Made by a program: the position numbers and the translations under genes
Notes under the pieces: model-generated
What the model was told of the DNA's origin: nothing
What the model saw: the letters and a program-made list of their open reading frames with translations, nothing else
Databases searched by the model: none
Assembly: GCF_029962835.1 (NCBI RefSeq)
Contig: NC_080586.1
Location: forward strand, 64,116,001-64,180,000
DNA: 64,000 nt
Direction of reading: 5' to 3'
Source: Magnolia sinica
Taxonomy: Eukaryota; Streptophyta; Magnoliopsida; Magnoliales; Magnoliaceae
Shown: positions 33,894-46,560 of the stretch, piece by piece
Layout of the letters: each line of letters begins with the position of its first letter
Numbering within the stretch: position 1 is the first letter of the stretch

Positions 33894-36800
33894 TGTCACG
33901 CCCCAAACTCGAAAATCGGGCTCACAAAATTCTCGATCACCGAATTCGGTGCCGACAGCATCCGTAGTACCCCATTCTCGCCTCCTAGCGTTCATACGCC
34001 AGATTTCGATCCTGGGATCCTACAAGGAGGATTTTTCAACATACACTTAACTCATAATAAGCATAACCACAAGATTATCAAATTTACAAAGACAACATTA
34101 TCATCACATATCCACTAATATAATCATTTGAGTACAATGCTGAAGGGAAAATACATCAATCGAAAATCAAGCTCCCGAAGACCGCTGCACACTCAAGCTC
34201 AATGTTGCTGCAACCTAACGCCACCTGCACGCATCTATCATGCATAAGCTTACAAAAGCTTAGAGGGTGGTGAAAGTGTATGCCCCAGGTAAGTGTCAAG
34301 TATACCATAAAGCCCATAAATCATACATCATCGGAGTAAGTGGAAATACTGACAAGATCATGAATCATACAATATCAAAGTAATGCGGAAATATGGGGTA
34401 AGTCCATGAATGCTATCAGCTGTACCAAAGTTGTGTGATGCAAGGCATGAATACTATCGGCCATACCAAGGCCATGCGATATGAAACATAAAAAGACAAT
34501 AACAGATGTTGAGGATACAATGCAATATGCAAATCCTGACGAGCCACGAATACCATCAATCTCATCTAGGTCATATAAGTGCAAAAACATGGTAACCCAA
34601 AATACTAAGTACTGCGGATGCAATGTAATATGCGGTGCGAATGAAATGACCATGCTGGAATGTGAAGTCGAGATGATAGTACGTAGTATCACAAGCTATG
34701 GGGTCCATCACAAGGGACTTCTATCCAAACCAGTCTCATACCTAAATTTGGATAGTCAGACACCATGTGGTAAACTCCTTATCTCAAGTTAGTCACGCGC
34801 CCAACCGAGATCCTGGCCATGCGAAGGTACACATGACAAATAGTTATGTATCACCAGCCCGAGTGGATAGTAAATGAATGAATATGCAATTCCTGCTCAA
34901 TAAGTCCACATATCAGTACAGTTGCTCTCTGGAGAAATCATCGGGGTCTATTACACTCCAAACCAGGTTGCCACCCCATCGCGCACAACAAGGTGAGTGG
35001 AAGAGACCTCACTATCCGCCTGCCAATATCGGGCTCAGCTCGTCGATAGCGGACCCATTCCTCGAGCTGATCAGACTCAACCTAGTATTGCCCCCTCCTC
35101 TCGGGCAAGTAAGGCCGTACCCCCTTCCAACCGATCACGACACAATGGGAGACGCGGCCTATCAGTATACGGCCCTCATGTGCTCATGCATCCACTTGGT
35201 CTAGATGTTAGAGCAACATTTGGAACCAAGAGGGTTTAGGGACTTTCACCAAGGGATATCTATAACACCCCATGTAGAATAGATTTTCGGTGTCCCATCT
35301 GGCTATGCACGATATGCTTGTGGAGGCTATGACCCTGATGTCACTAGGGCGTACAATGATCATGTCACGTGTATGCGAGATGCATGAGTCATACTATCCA
35401 GTCATGCAGCAATCCTGCGCGTACGGTGCGATAATGTGGGCACTCCGTCTCATAAGGAGTCCCGTAAATAGTCCGCCCAATGGCGTATGTTATGATCAAA
35501 CATTCCTCATATCAGGCATACATATGATGCGTATGGGCATGAATCATGGAGTTATATTATGCATTTTGTAAGGTAATGAACTATCCTTACAATGCAAATG
35601 GGCCTAGACGGCAACACATAACAAGTATGGGCCTATCAATGGGCGCTAGGGAGAGTTATAATGCGGACATTTAATCAACATTAATCTTACAATATGGACG
35701 TCAAACCAACATTGCTCCCAAGGCATGGCCCGCCATAAATGTCATTACATAACCCATGGTGGAATCACATAATGCAATAGACCTTGTATACATCCCAATG
35801 GGCCTCGACCCATGGGCCTCAAATACATCAAATGAGTCTCATCATATGGTCCTTATATATGTCAAGGTGGGCCTCAACAACGGGCCTCATACACATCACG
35901 GTGGGCCTTAATAACGGGCCTGATACACATCAAGGTGGGCCTCAATAACGAGCCTTGAATTCATTACAATGGGTCTCAACCCATAGGCCCCAAATACATC
36001 ACAATGGGCCTCAACCCATGGGCCCTAATACATCACAATGGGCCACATCACATGGGCTTTATATATCTTAAATGGACCACACCAATTAGGCCCCATGCAT
36101 ACCAAATGGGCAGGAGATACATCACAAATATAAGTGGAGATAGTGAATTTTCCACCATTAAGGTTCCCAAAGCCCACCCTAACATTTATTTTCTATCCAA
36201 TCTGGTCATAAGGTCACACAAACCTAGATTAAGAGGAAAACACATTTCCTATTAATCCAAACTTTTGTGACAACAAAGGATTTCAATGGCAGGGACTCAA
36301 TCTCCACTACTATTTGCAATGTGGTCCACTTGATCCTAAATCTGCCTCATTCTTTCAGCTCATGCCCAAAAATGAGCTTCCCAAATGGTTAGGAGGCTTG
36401 GATGAAACACATGCATCATGGTGGACCCCATATAGATGGACGGCATGAATAGAGCACACACGTGTTGGGGGCGTTTCCACCGTCCGCCTGGACTGTATGA
36501 AGAAAACACATACATCATAGTGGGCTCCATCGTCCGCTGACGGTGGTAGACAAACACATACATCACTGTGGGTCCCATGTGGGGCCCACCCTCATGTCTA
36601 TATGTCATCCAATCCGTTGATAAGGTCACACGTACCTGGCTGAGAGGGAAAAGCAAATTTCATCTTGATCCAAAACTTTTGTGGCCCAGAAAAGTGTTTC
36701 AAAGGTATACGTTCAAACCCACTGTTTCCTTTGATGTGGACCACCTGAGCAGTGTATTCGGTTGATTTTTGGGGTGGGCCCACTTCTAGAAGTGGGCCCA

Positions 36801-38498
36801 CCATATGAACGGGTTAGATGACAATATATGTCATGGTGGGGCCCACGGAGGGAGTCGTGGGTCCTGCCTACACGGCCGCCCGCCTGGCGTAGGCGCTGTC
36901 TGCACGTCTGACAGCAGCAGCAGCAATGCTGCTGTTGTATGTTTTTTTTTTTTTTTTTGAAAAATCAGTTTTTCAGGGGTTTTTCATATGTGGGGTCCAG
37001 TTCAAGTTAATCCACCCCAGCCAATGGATTCCATGGCCCAATACCGTCCAAAGGAGTCCAATATCCAGTATGATTTAGCTCAAGGTGGGTCCTACTCGAT
37101 TTTTAACGGTAAAATCAATATCTTCTATGCTATGGCCCACCAGAAAAAATTGGATTAACATCATTTTTCGGTTCAACGCCTAAAATGAGCCATGGAAGGG
37201 AATGGACGGAGTGGATTGAATACTTACATCAAGGTGGGGCCTACATAAGCAGCCCACCCAATAAGCTTTGAAAAAGCTAATATTTTTGTTTTCTTTTCAC
37301 GTCCAGCGTCCAGCGTCATAACACATGCATATGAGGTGGGCCCTGTTCAGGTGGGCCACCAAATGTCTGGATGGCTTGGGCAAGACACATATATAAAGTG
37401 GGGTCCATCCAAGTGGGCCACACAACTAGATCATCACAAAGAAAAGGAAAGAGAGAGAGAGAGAGAAAGAAAGAGATCGAGTGATGGAGGGACCCCGACA
37501 CTATGGGCCCTCCCTTGCATGATTTAAAATGTACATCAAGTGGGTCCCATCTCATATGGACCCGCCGATCAAAATCAACGGTGGAGATCCTTTCTCCACC
37601 GAAATAGAGGGTTTAGATGATCCCTTTTCAAAATAGAAAGTAAACATCATGATGGGGTCCATGGAGAATGGCCCCATCATGGAATGATATTGATAATCAA
37701 GGTGGGCCATCGGCCACATCTTAGGGTCCAAAGTGAGATCCATACCATCGATCGGTAGGCCTCACTTGGCCCATCATAAAAATATGAAAACTAGCCAGTA
37801 GAAGCACCCACTATGATCCAAAAGTCAAGATCTACTCAAACGAAAATCACCCACCATCGATCTTCTTGGTCCGTTGGAAAGCCGGTCTCCTTGTGCCTCA
37901 CTTTAACGGTAGAAGATGGGAAATGAATGGCTAGGATGAGGGATTTCGGGATGGAGAAGTGGGCCACACAACTCACTTTCTCTCATGGAAGAGCTTGGAC
38001 GTGTGAGGCTCTTTTGCTTGGGATTTGTTGCTTGGGAAACGAGGGAGAGAGAGAGTTGTAAGGACAGAAGTGATGGGAGATGGGTGATGGATGTGAGTGA
38101 TGGGTGAGGTGATGGATTGGTTGACTTTGGTAATTGCTTAACTTGTGGAGAAAGAAAACATGGGTGCTCTTGTACTTGACATGATGTGATGTGATTGATT
38201 GATAGAGTGATTGATTGATGGGACATGTTGTAGAGATTCTCTTGGGATCGCAAAAGCGCGGCGTTTCTTCGAAATAAACGCCGGCTCACATCTTCCGACC
38301 AGGGTATCGCATCAGTGCGCAAGACGCGGCGACGGTGCGGTCGTAATGATACAAGTCTCGGATTAAGCCGACTCAAATCTACGGGATACGACTTAGGGTC
38401 ATGCGCAAACATCGATTATACGTCGCAGGTTGCTGGAATTTGACGGTAAGGATCGCGGGAGTCATCGAAACAGTATAGGCTAGGATACGGGTCTTACA
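33894..38498 (-). repeat. Gypsy B 5' LTR, 4.6 kb
   Basis: On the minus strand it starts TGTAAGACCCG at 38498 and ends GGGGCGTGACA at 33894, followed by five bases and the primer-binding site. It carries a (GA)n at 37450-37467, a GGGCCT-rich tandem array near 35580-36060 and a T run near 36941-36958. Open frames inside it are not genes. Other insertions within the LTR cannot be excluded. Confidence 0.65.
35580..36060. repeat. GGGCCT-rich imperfect tandem array
   Basis: Units of about 35-40 bp share AATGGGCCTCAACCCATGGG or GGTGGGCCTCAATAACGGGC followed by a CATACACATCA-type spacer. Roughly ten units are recognisable. The array is inside the Gypsy B 5' LTR. Confidence 0.7.
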
Positions 38499-39028
38499 TA
38501 TCTTATTCGAGCGCATTTGGCAGCTTAATGTATGTCATGGTCTATACAATACCAAATATTTCACATGCTGTGGATGTTATTAATAGATACATTTCTAACC
38601 CCGATAGGCAACACTAGGAGGTAATGAAATAACTACTTCGATATATTTGTGGTATGCAGAACTACGTCTTGGCATTTGAAAAATCAAGGGACAAGTCAGT
38701 AAGCTATATGGATTCAGATTACGCAGGCAGTGTAGATAATAGAAGGTTGACTTTCGATTACCCGTTTGTGTTAGCGAGTGGAGCGATCAATTGGATGACG
38801 AAGTTTTAGTCTATGATGACTCTTTCTACAACCAAAGCTGAGTATATGGCAGTGACGGAAGCATTCAAAGAAATAGTTTGGTTGATAAATCAATTGGAGC
38901 TTCAAAAAGAGGTCATGTCAGTTAATTGTGACAGCGAAAGCATGATAATTTGGTGAAGAACTCTATTTATCACTCACGTACTAAACATATTGATCCGTGT
39001 CATCATTTTATCCAACAGGTGCTTGAGG
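38499..39028 (+). pseudogene. Copia A, segment 2: RNase H
   Basis: The frame resumes after Gypsy B with YSSAFGSLMYVMVYTIPNIS, MDSDYAGSVDNRRLTFDYPF, TKAEYMAVTEAFKEIVWLI, VNCDSESMIIW and HSRTKHIDPCHHFIQQVLE. The RNase H acidic residues (DSDYAG, AEY, CDSES) are visible. About 20 residues between segments 1 and 2 are absent, so the Gypsy B junction was accompanied by loss of host sequence. It stops at the TRIM-like fragment. Confidence 0.85.
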
Positions 39029-39115
39029 CACTTGAGCCCAGTGTGAAAATGCCCCTACATTAATCACCCCCAGTGAGGAGTCTCAAACACGAGACCTCCC
39101 GCTCTGATACTAATT
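39029..39115 (-). mobile_element. TRIM-like element, 3' end: PBS, short interior, PPT, LTR stub
   Basis: On the minus strand the order is a primer-binding site AGTATCAGAGC (39112-39102), GGGAGGTCTCGTGTTTGAGA, the polypurine-like CACTGGGGGTGATTAA, and an LTR start TGTAGGGGCATTTTCACAC. The LTR stub (39029-39059) matches the start of the LTR at 52958-53209. The interior is only about 60 bp, as in TRIM elements. The copia A reading stops at its edge. Confidence 0.6.
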
Positions 39116-39688
39116 TGATGCAAGACACATGATTTAATGCTAACATGCAATATGGAGATTATGAAAAAGTCCATAAAGTACTTTGATTAACAAAAGATGT
39201 TAATCCACCAAGTAATTAAGAGTAAATAATAAGAAATAAAATCTGATTTAACCTAAATCACATGCCCGCATTATAAGAAATCACATAAATTAATTAAAAG
39301 TAGGCTCGATGGAAGGATAGAACTTCCAATTTAACATAGGCACGTTCCATACTCAAGGGATAGATTTGTAGGTTTTATTATTAGGGTTAGGAATGGAAAA
39401 ATCTGAAATTTGAAGAATTAGGAATCATAGAAATTGAGAATTATGGAATTGTGGTTTTTTAGAAATTAGGAAAAATCTAAGAAAGTTAGGGATTTTAGGT
39501 TTAGGGTTAGGGTTTCGGAGATGGAAGAAATGGGTTTTGATATAATGATGGTGGGAAACCAAAAGAGGCAGGTGGGATTCACACTTGTGGTCGTAAGGTC
39601 ACACGTATGGCGTGGGAGGATGGGTTTAGGCTGGTTAGGGTTTGGATTGTGGATAGGCATGAGAATGTTAGGTTTTAGAGAAGACAAA

Positions 39689-42600
39689 TGTAACGCCCTA
39701 AAAATCGGAGGTCGAGCAGGAGCCCAACTCCCGAGTTCCAACACATCACTTATGCAACATAGAAAATGATGATTAAATGTTGTCTGTATTAGTGCCTTAA
39801 ACATTAGTGGGATTATACCAAACAGCATATCATACTTCAGAGACAGTTAAATTATACAAGCGGAAGACTGTGATAATTATATAAAATGTATAAACTATTG
39901 TAAGTCTCCAAAGTGTGAACATATTACCAGGTTAAATATATACATGTATACTCCCAAAATCGACAAAGTGAATATACATGGGTACCCTAAAATGTAAAAT
40001 GACAAGCGTAATAGCATCTAGACAGCATCCCTACAACCCCATCAATCAGAACACGGTCTACATAGACCCGCCTGATAGCTGCATATAGGAGAACTCCCCA
40101 TCATCATCGTAAAAGTCCGGCTCTGTCTCGAAAGCATCGCCATCATCTGCATCTACAACACAGTCTAGTTGGTGTTCAAACACCATCCCAAAATGTGGGA
40201 GTAAGTGATCAACTCAGTGGAACTATAAAGCAAAGGTTAACATGTTATCAATTCAGTCAAGCAGTAATGGTAAAGCAATACAACAAGCATTCTTAAGTAC
40301 TCTGGTTAATGCAAGGATGATATGTGTTAATGATGTATGCCCTCGCCTGCACTCCCTCTTGCGACAACATCTCACGATCGCGGCATGCAACACTCCTGCT
40401 ATGCTCAACTCCAATGCCAAAGGCACATGCAATGCGGTGCATGTGTGTGATTAGCCAAGTTCTTAATTAGGCATATTCATACAGCAGGATTGGGAAGCTA
40501 AGGCACCTCCCTTTATATCATATATCCAAACATTGATCCATTTAAGGTCGTCAATTCTAATAGTCACATACGATAGGAAGTTTCTAAGTCGCTACGGAGC
40601 GGCTCGTCACCTCAGCGCAGGCCTGGTTTATACTCGAGATAACTACAGAAAGGCTCGTCACCTTAACGTAGTCCTAATGTATACTCGAGGTCACTACGGG
40701 CTCGTCACCTGATCGTAAGCCGACAGCTCGAATAAAGTGTCTCATACACCACCATATTCGGCTCATGAGTTTGGGTTGCTCATTGGTCACTACAGGGAGG
40801 CTCGTCACCCCAGCGTAGGCTGACAGCTCGACCATGGTGTCCCATACACCACCATGTCCGGCTCATGAGTCTTAGCGGATCGAGGTACCAAGGTTAAACG
40901 GGATTTTCAGTGGTAAGTTGATACCTTAGATTCAAGCAGTAGCGTCCATACAAGGTGAACATATAATGGGTCAATCGGGTTACTTGACAAGCTCGGTTAA
41001 TACGAGCGTTCGTTGACTTGGTCGACATAGAGTGCGTAAGCACTCCGTGTGGCCTAACCACTGTCGACAAATATGCATATGACTCGAATTCCCCGAACAC
41101 ATCTGATGTGGCGGAACGACCTCGGCCACTAACTTGGGAATCTTTACCGATCGCTTGGACTATGTAATAGTCCCAAACATACTTAAACATAACAGGAAAG
41201 CATATGTGATAGGCATATCAGCAAATAAACAATTAATTCAAATAAGGGAACCACTTGAGCATCTTTATGAAGTACAAATAAACATGTTTTAACACCTATA
41301 CATTTCATACGTAAATCACATCAAATAATCTAAGTTAGATGAATGGATTTGTACACATAGCTAAGGTAGTTGAGAATCTTATCTCAATACTCATATAAAA
41401 CACAATTTACTAAATATTTACTCATTCAGACATTTTTACAAACACTTAAGACTACACACTACAACATACATGACGTATGTTGGTCATAACATGTATTAGG
41501 GTAAATCCTTTCACCAAGGAGTTGTCACCTGTACAACAATCACATATCCACGACAGATAATCATGGTAAGCACGAGTCCAAATTTCATACTCATTCAAAC
41601 ATTTCAACAAACACATGGAATGCGTTATAAATCAACATAGTCTATATATAAGCATATGTACGGAAAACCTCGTATCTAAGCATAGGTAATAGCAATCAAG
41701 CCAGTTATAAATCATTACTGACATTGAAAGCCTTGAAAACCATAACTTAAACATTTATAGTCCGCACCTTTCACCAATAAACGAGTATCGAACTCAGTTT
41801 GTATACCAAGTCTTTGTCTACGGCACGACGACCACCTGTAGCATAAAATAGGTTAGTTATTTCATCACTTACACTATTTGAAACCCTAAAACAGATTAGG
41901 GTTAGGTTTTCTTACCTAAGTACGAAGTCAGAATCGCTGGAATAGCGATACGGTAACGGTGGTTAAGCACGTGGAGTGGCGAGGTTGAATCCCAGGAACA
42001 AACGCTAACTCTCTCTCTCTCTCTCACTTTCTCTCTCTTTCCTTCTCTTTTCTCTCTTAGGGTTTTCCAAATTCGTATGTGAAGGGAGAGAGAGGGTTTA
42101 AAGCCCTTATATAGGCTCAAAACTGAACTCAATGACCCCAGGGCCATGATATACTTAGGTTATAACCAAATAGTGGTCATTTCGGTCCAATGGAGCTGTT
42201 CTGGAGGTCCCTTTTCTGCATGTGGCCGGACTTAAGCTCCCTGACTTGGATCTAGGTCAGGTTAAGATCTCGGTCCGATCGGATCAGTGGATCGGTCGCG
42301 AGGGACCAGTTTCAGTTCAACGGTCATCGGTACTCGATCAAGGTCACAAGTGCACTGACATATGTTAAAAATTTTCCCTGATCCGAGGGTATAATTGGAT
42401 CAGAATCTGATGGTTTGAATCCTTAGATTTGGCCTGCAAACGAATGACTCAATTCACTTAAGTTTCAGTTCATTTCCTAAAGATATTCGCGTTTCTCACA
42501 CACTTCGCTCCGGGCTCATGTTATGCACTTCTGGATACCTTTAGGACTTGATTTCCGAGATGGTTGTCAAGTCCAGCAAGGCGGTCATAATCGTATAGAT

Positions 42601-42892
42601 TTTGGGAAAATCAAACTTTGGATGCATGGTACATGTCTGATACTGAGTTTCGATGCGCTCCCGAGAGCAACCAATTTTAGAGATTGATCCTAGATTTCAG
42701 GGCAATGTAACGTTAATGATTCTACAAGTTTTGGGTCTTGCAGTTCGTATTTAAAGTGGTTCAAGCTAATTTCACAGCTAATCTTGTTTAGCACTTAGTT
42801 AATTTCGTCTAATTTCTAAAGGATTTGGTCCTAAGTGATTTCTGTCTGAGGTGGTACTCCGGTTTTTGTACAGATTTTTTCGAGACGTTACA
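39689..42892. mobile_element. Solo LTR E, 3.2 kb, TSD ACAAA
   Basis: It starts TGTAACGCCCTAAAAATCGG and ends CGAGACGTTACA. ACAAA flanks it at 39684-39688 and 42893-42897. No second LTR, primer-binding site or pol is inside, so it is best read as a solo LTR left by LTR-LTR recombination of a large Gypsy element. A CT-rich microsatellite lies at 42007-42050. The short open frames inside it are not supported as genes. Confidence 0.85.
40585..40870. repeat. Tandem GCTCGTCACC array in solo LTR E
   Basis: Four units share CACTACGG(G)AGGCTCGTCACC followed by AGCGTAGGC and a GACAGCTCGA tail. Two units also carry ACACCACCATGTCCGGCTCA-like text. Confidence 0.7.
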
Positions 42893-43554
42893 ACAAATAT
42901 CTATGATGGGGAGAATGAAGAACTTAAAGAAAATACCTTGATGGAATTAAAAAAAAAAAGATAGTGTGGAGATAGATGGAGACTTCGCACCTCCTTTGAT
43001 GAAGATTAGCCTCGCACTAATCTTCCTTCCAAATCAAATGAAGATGGGAGAAGAAAGCAAGAGCTTTTCTCTTTCTTTTTTTGTTTATCACAAAATTTAA
43101 TGAGAGAGAGGTCACACACCCTCCTCTTTTATAGATCCAAGAAGTTTCAAAAATTACAAAAATCCTCGTCTTGTTAACTTTAACGAAAATAGTCCTAGTC
43201 TAAATAAAATCAACTAAAACACTCATAATGTGTCCAAATATAAAATAATTAACAACTAAATTCTAAAATATGATAAAGTCTGAAACTGATGTGGAAAATC
43301 AACAATCAATAGTCTGATCATGTGATCCATGCAATCTAATGGCCCAATCATCGCGTCCCTCCGATCCAATGGTCTGGATCACTTCATAAAGCAGCCCATG
43401 TACATCTTCCCAATGTGTGGTCTTTAGATGCTCACACATGCACATGGGATCTTCAGCACATCACGGGTACTCGCCTAGCCACAGGGAAATCGGTGCGGCC
43501 CGCCTCCTCCTCTGATACGTACATAAGGGTGTATGTGATGTGATGTCCTAATCA

Positions 43555-43704
43555 ACTCTCCTCAACTGAGAAGAGTTCACCTCTGGCGGACTAAAACTCC
43601 TGTAGTGCTCCAAAATCTCTGGATCTAAATGTTGTAACTCGTCCTCTGTAATCCACGTACTGTCGGAGATTGGTCCATGCTTCATGTTGGGTGAAAACTG
43701 CTTG
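43555..43704 (-). pseudogene. Gypsy D chromodomain end
   Basis: The minus strand reads GPISDSTWITEDELQHLDPE, then ILEHYRSFSPPEVNSSQLRR and VD. This is the end of a chromodomain Gypsy pol and is parallel to DSPWLTEEELQRLNPDILER in Gypsy F. It continues across the F insertion to 51342. Confidence 0.8.
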
Positions 43705-43709
43705 TGTAT

Positions 43710-44928
43710 TGATGCAGGACATGAAATTAAATGTGGAATGCAAGAAATCAAGCTCATGCTTATACTAATTTAAACAGTCACAAAATTTCACATCCTACAT
43801 ACTATCAAACATTCAAAAATGGGGAATCTATGGAGGTCCAAGCCTACACAAGTTTAGGGCTATATCAAATAAAATTATAAACCAAAAGGCCCAAAGGAGT
43901 GTAAGATTCATCCATTCTTGCAAAGGATTGTTCCCCAATTCAAGAGATTCACCATGTTTCAATTCAGGGAAAAATCTAGAGCTCAAATTTGGAGATAATT
44001 GGGATTTGGGATTCTTTAGGGTTAAGGATCTGGATTTTAAGTCTAAAGAGGAGGCAAATAGAGGAAAAATAGAACCTGAGATGAGCCACGTGCGTGGACA
44101 GCGGCTAGCCCTGAGCGCACGTGCGTGACCACTCGTCCGCACATGTGTGGGGCCCACAAAGTCAGAAATCGACTCTAGGCTAGGATCGGCTAGGGTAGGA
44201 CTACCTCCATGCCAAATTTCGCATCGATTAATCGCAAGGCGTGTGCATGGTGCTACGCTGAAGTTTCAGCCCCTCAGATGGGCCAGAATCTGAAAATCTA
44301 TTTGTGTACTATTATAAGATAGAACTTAGATATGAAAGAGGGTGAATCTGAAGGAGGAAAGGATGTAGAGGATGATAGATGTGGGCCGTAATGAAGTGGG
44401 GATGATTTGGGATAGTTGTGGCTTTGCACCAGGGTAGTTAGCCCTTTGAGGAAGGGAGTGTTTCACACCCAATTCAATTTTTCAACCCAAAAAGATAGAG
44501 AAGAAAAAAATGCAGAATTTTTTTATTCATAAACTTCATTAAGAATACCTACATGGGGTTACTTATTTATAAGAAAATCCTAAACCCCAAAAGATAATTT
44601 TATCATTGCGCCATGTGCGCGCACTAATACTTAAAGCTGAAGTAAATAAAATAATAATTAACCTAAGCAATCAAAGCCGTTCATGATGTTTCTAATAACG
44701 AGAATAGTTAAAACTCAAAATCCTATATCATCTAAGGTAGTGGGTCACGATAATGAGATCCGATAGTAGAATCTATATGATGATCGTGTCCACTCCAATG
44801 CTCCATAGTGTAGCCCCTAACTGTAAGGCCCTCCAAAGATGTCGTATTCGATCCAAATCGAAATTAGGGCCCGCCTACTCCTTGAATATGTGCGTAGAGT
44901 GGGGGGTGTGCACAAGATGTCCTCGTCA
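43710..44928 (-). repeat. Gypsy F 3' LTR
   Basis: Plus strand TGATGCAGGACATGAAATT to GATGTCCTCGTCA; 1,219 bp. Confidence 0.92.
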
Positions 44929-45340
44929 ACTCTCCCCGGCTGCGAAGGTTTCGCCAACGGCGAAACAAAGCTCCTGAACCGCTCTAAGATGTCTGGATTA
45001 AGTCTCTGAAGCTCCTCCTCAGTGAGCCACGGACTGTCTGAAGCTGAACGTGACTTCCACTTGACAAGGAACTTTTGAAACCCGCCATCCAACGTCAATA
45101 CTATCTGAATGTCTAGAATATCTTTTATCTCCTCTCTGGGTGTGGGAAGGATAGGTATGGGGGTAGAGGCTGGGAAGATGGGTCGGGAAGGGGCCATGGG
45201 TCAAGGGAAAGGTCTGAGGAATCAGGATGGTTAGGTGAAAGGCTTAACAATATATCAGTGGTCCTCTCAAATGCAACTACATACTCCATATTGAATGTGA
45301 AACTAATTCCCATGGAAGGTGGAAGATCTACCACATAAAC
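44929..45340 (-). pseudogene. Gypsy F chromodomain region
   Basis: KDILDIQIVLTLDGGFQKFL, VKWKSRSASDSPWLTEEELQ and RLNPDILERFRSF form a chromodomain-like C-terminus (KFLVKW and W-T-EEEL blocks). In related elements this domain guides integration to heterochromatin. One frameshift links it to integrase. Confidence 0.85.
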
Positions 45341-45344
45341 ATTG

Positions 45345-46560
45345 GGACCGTTTCATTTTATAATTTTGAATAGTCTAGCGCGACGCGTGTGTAATTTTGG
45401 AACGGCTCCCTGAGGGTACCGCTCTGGCTTGATGCGAACCATCATAGAGTCCCCTACATTAAATTTCTTGAATCTTTTATATTGGTCTGCAGAAATTTTG
45501 TAATGTTCATTACTAGTATTGATCTTTCGCCTGATTTCTTGATGCAAGGAATGATACGATCTGCAAAGGACTCTACAGACTCTGAGGGCCTATAGGACAG
45601 GGACATACGGACAAGATCAATGGGCTTTTTAGGTTTATAACTAGTAACGACTTCAAAAGAACTTAAACCTGTGGATCTATTGACAGAACTATTGTATGCA
45701 AACTCGACGATAGGTAGTGCATTGTCCCACGTCCTAGTATGCTGCCCCACTAAACACCTCAGCAAATTTCCTAAGCTCCTATTAACTACCTCAGTCTGAC
45801 CATCGGTCTAAGGGTGGTAGGTAGAAGAAAATTTAAGCCTAGTACTCACATATGTCATATTATCTTCCAAAAATAACTCATGAATTGCACATCATAGTCA
45901 GACACTATGGTTTTAGGTAACCCATGAAGATTGACAACCTCACTAAAGAACAACTTGGCAACATGAGATGCATCAGAGGTCTTCGAATAAGGGATGAAAT
46001 GGGGCATTTTAGAAAAACGATCCACGACAACAAATATGAAATCGTGTTTTCGAATAGTCTTGGGAAGCCCAAGCACGAAGTCTATACTGATGTCCTGCCA
46101 ATGGGTGAATGGAACTGGCAAAGGTATGTATAGCCCCGTATTCTGCTTTTCTGCTTTGCCAGTTGACAACTACAACACTGCCCTATAATTTTGGTCACGT
46201 TTCGCTTGAGGCTTGACTAATAGAATCTATCCTCCACTAGGACAATGGTCTTGTCTCGACCAAAACGACCCCGACCCCTCCTGAATGTAACTCCTAGACA
46301 AGAAAATCGCGGAGGGATGTGCGAGGTATGCACAAACGGTCACTCCTAAACAAATATTCGTTTAATATCAAGTACTCACTGCTAGCTCCTAACGGACTCC
46401 CTAACAACGATGCATATACAATTCCAAAATCTGGGCACTTAGAATAATCCTCTCTGATATGCTCGAGCTCCGTGACTTTGACACTCATAGAATTGAGTAA
46501 CGCAACTCGACGACTCAACGCGTCAAAGGCTTATTATCTACACTAGCCTTGTGCTTAAGC
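45345..46560 (-). pseudogene. Gypsy F integrase
   Basis: Blocks are [59 protein letters not shown] and QHTRTWDNALPIVEFAYNSS. The first Asp (DFVLGLP), a second-Asp block (VSDYD, normally SDRD) and the post-core NVGDSMMVRIKPERYPQG are visible. The third catalytic block near 45780-45840 is destroyed by stops. Confidence 0.88.

Larger units (their letters stand above)
32007..38498 (-). mobile_element. Gypsy element B with a 4.6-kb LTR and collapsed interior
   Basis: The plus strand shows two related blocks, 32007-33488 and 37045-38498. Read on the minus strand, both start TGTAAGACCCGTATCC. Next to the left block is the polypurine tract TAGGTGGGGAGAGC (33489-33502), so the element runs right to left. 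A primer-binding site (minus strand TGGTATCAGAGC, 33877-33888) lies at the inner end of an LTR that must run from 33894 to 38498. That LTR is 4.6 kb; the left (3') copy keeps only its first 1.48 kb. The interior is only 33489-33893. It interrupts copia A inside RT. Confidence 0.75.
39116..43554 (-). repeat. Gypsy D 3' LTR, interrupted by solo LTR E
   Basis: The plus strand starts TGATGCAAGACACATGA, similar to the TGATGCAGGACATGAAA of the Gypsy F LTR, and ends GATGTCCTAATCA at 43554. Next to it is the polypurine tract CAGTTGAGGAGAGT on the minus strand. Removing the inserted solo LTR and one target copy leaves about 1,230 bp, equal to the 1,219-1,221 bp of the F LTRs. Confidence 0.75.

Noticed and set aside
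39490..39515. Telomere-like TTTAGGGTTAGGGTTT
   Set aside because: Only two to three degenerate units inside a Gypsy LTR; too short for an interstitial telomere.
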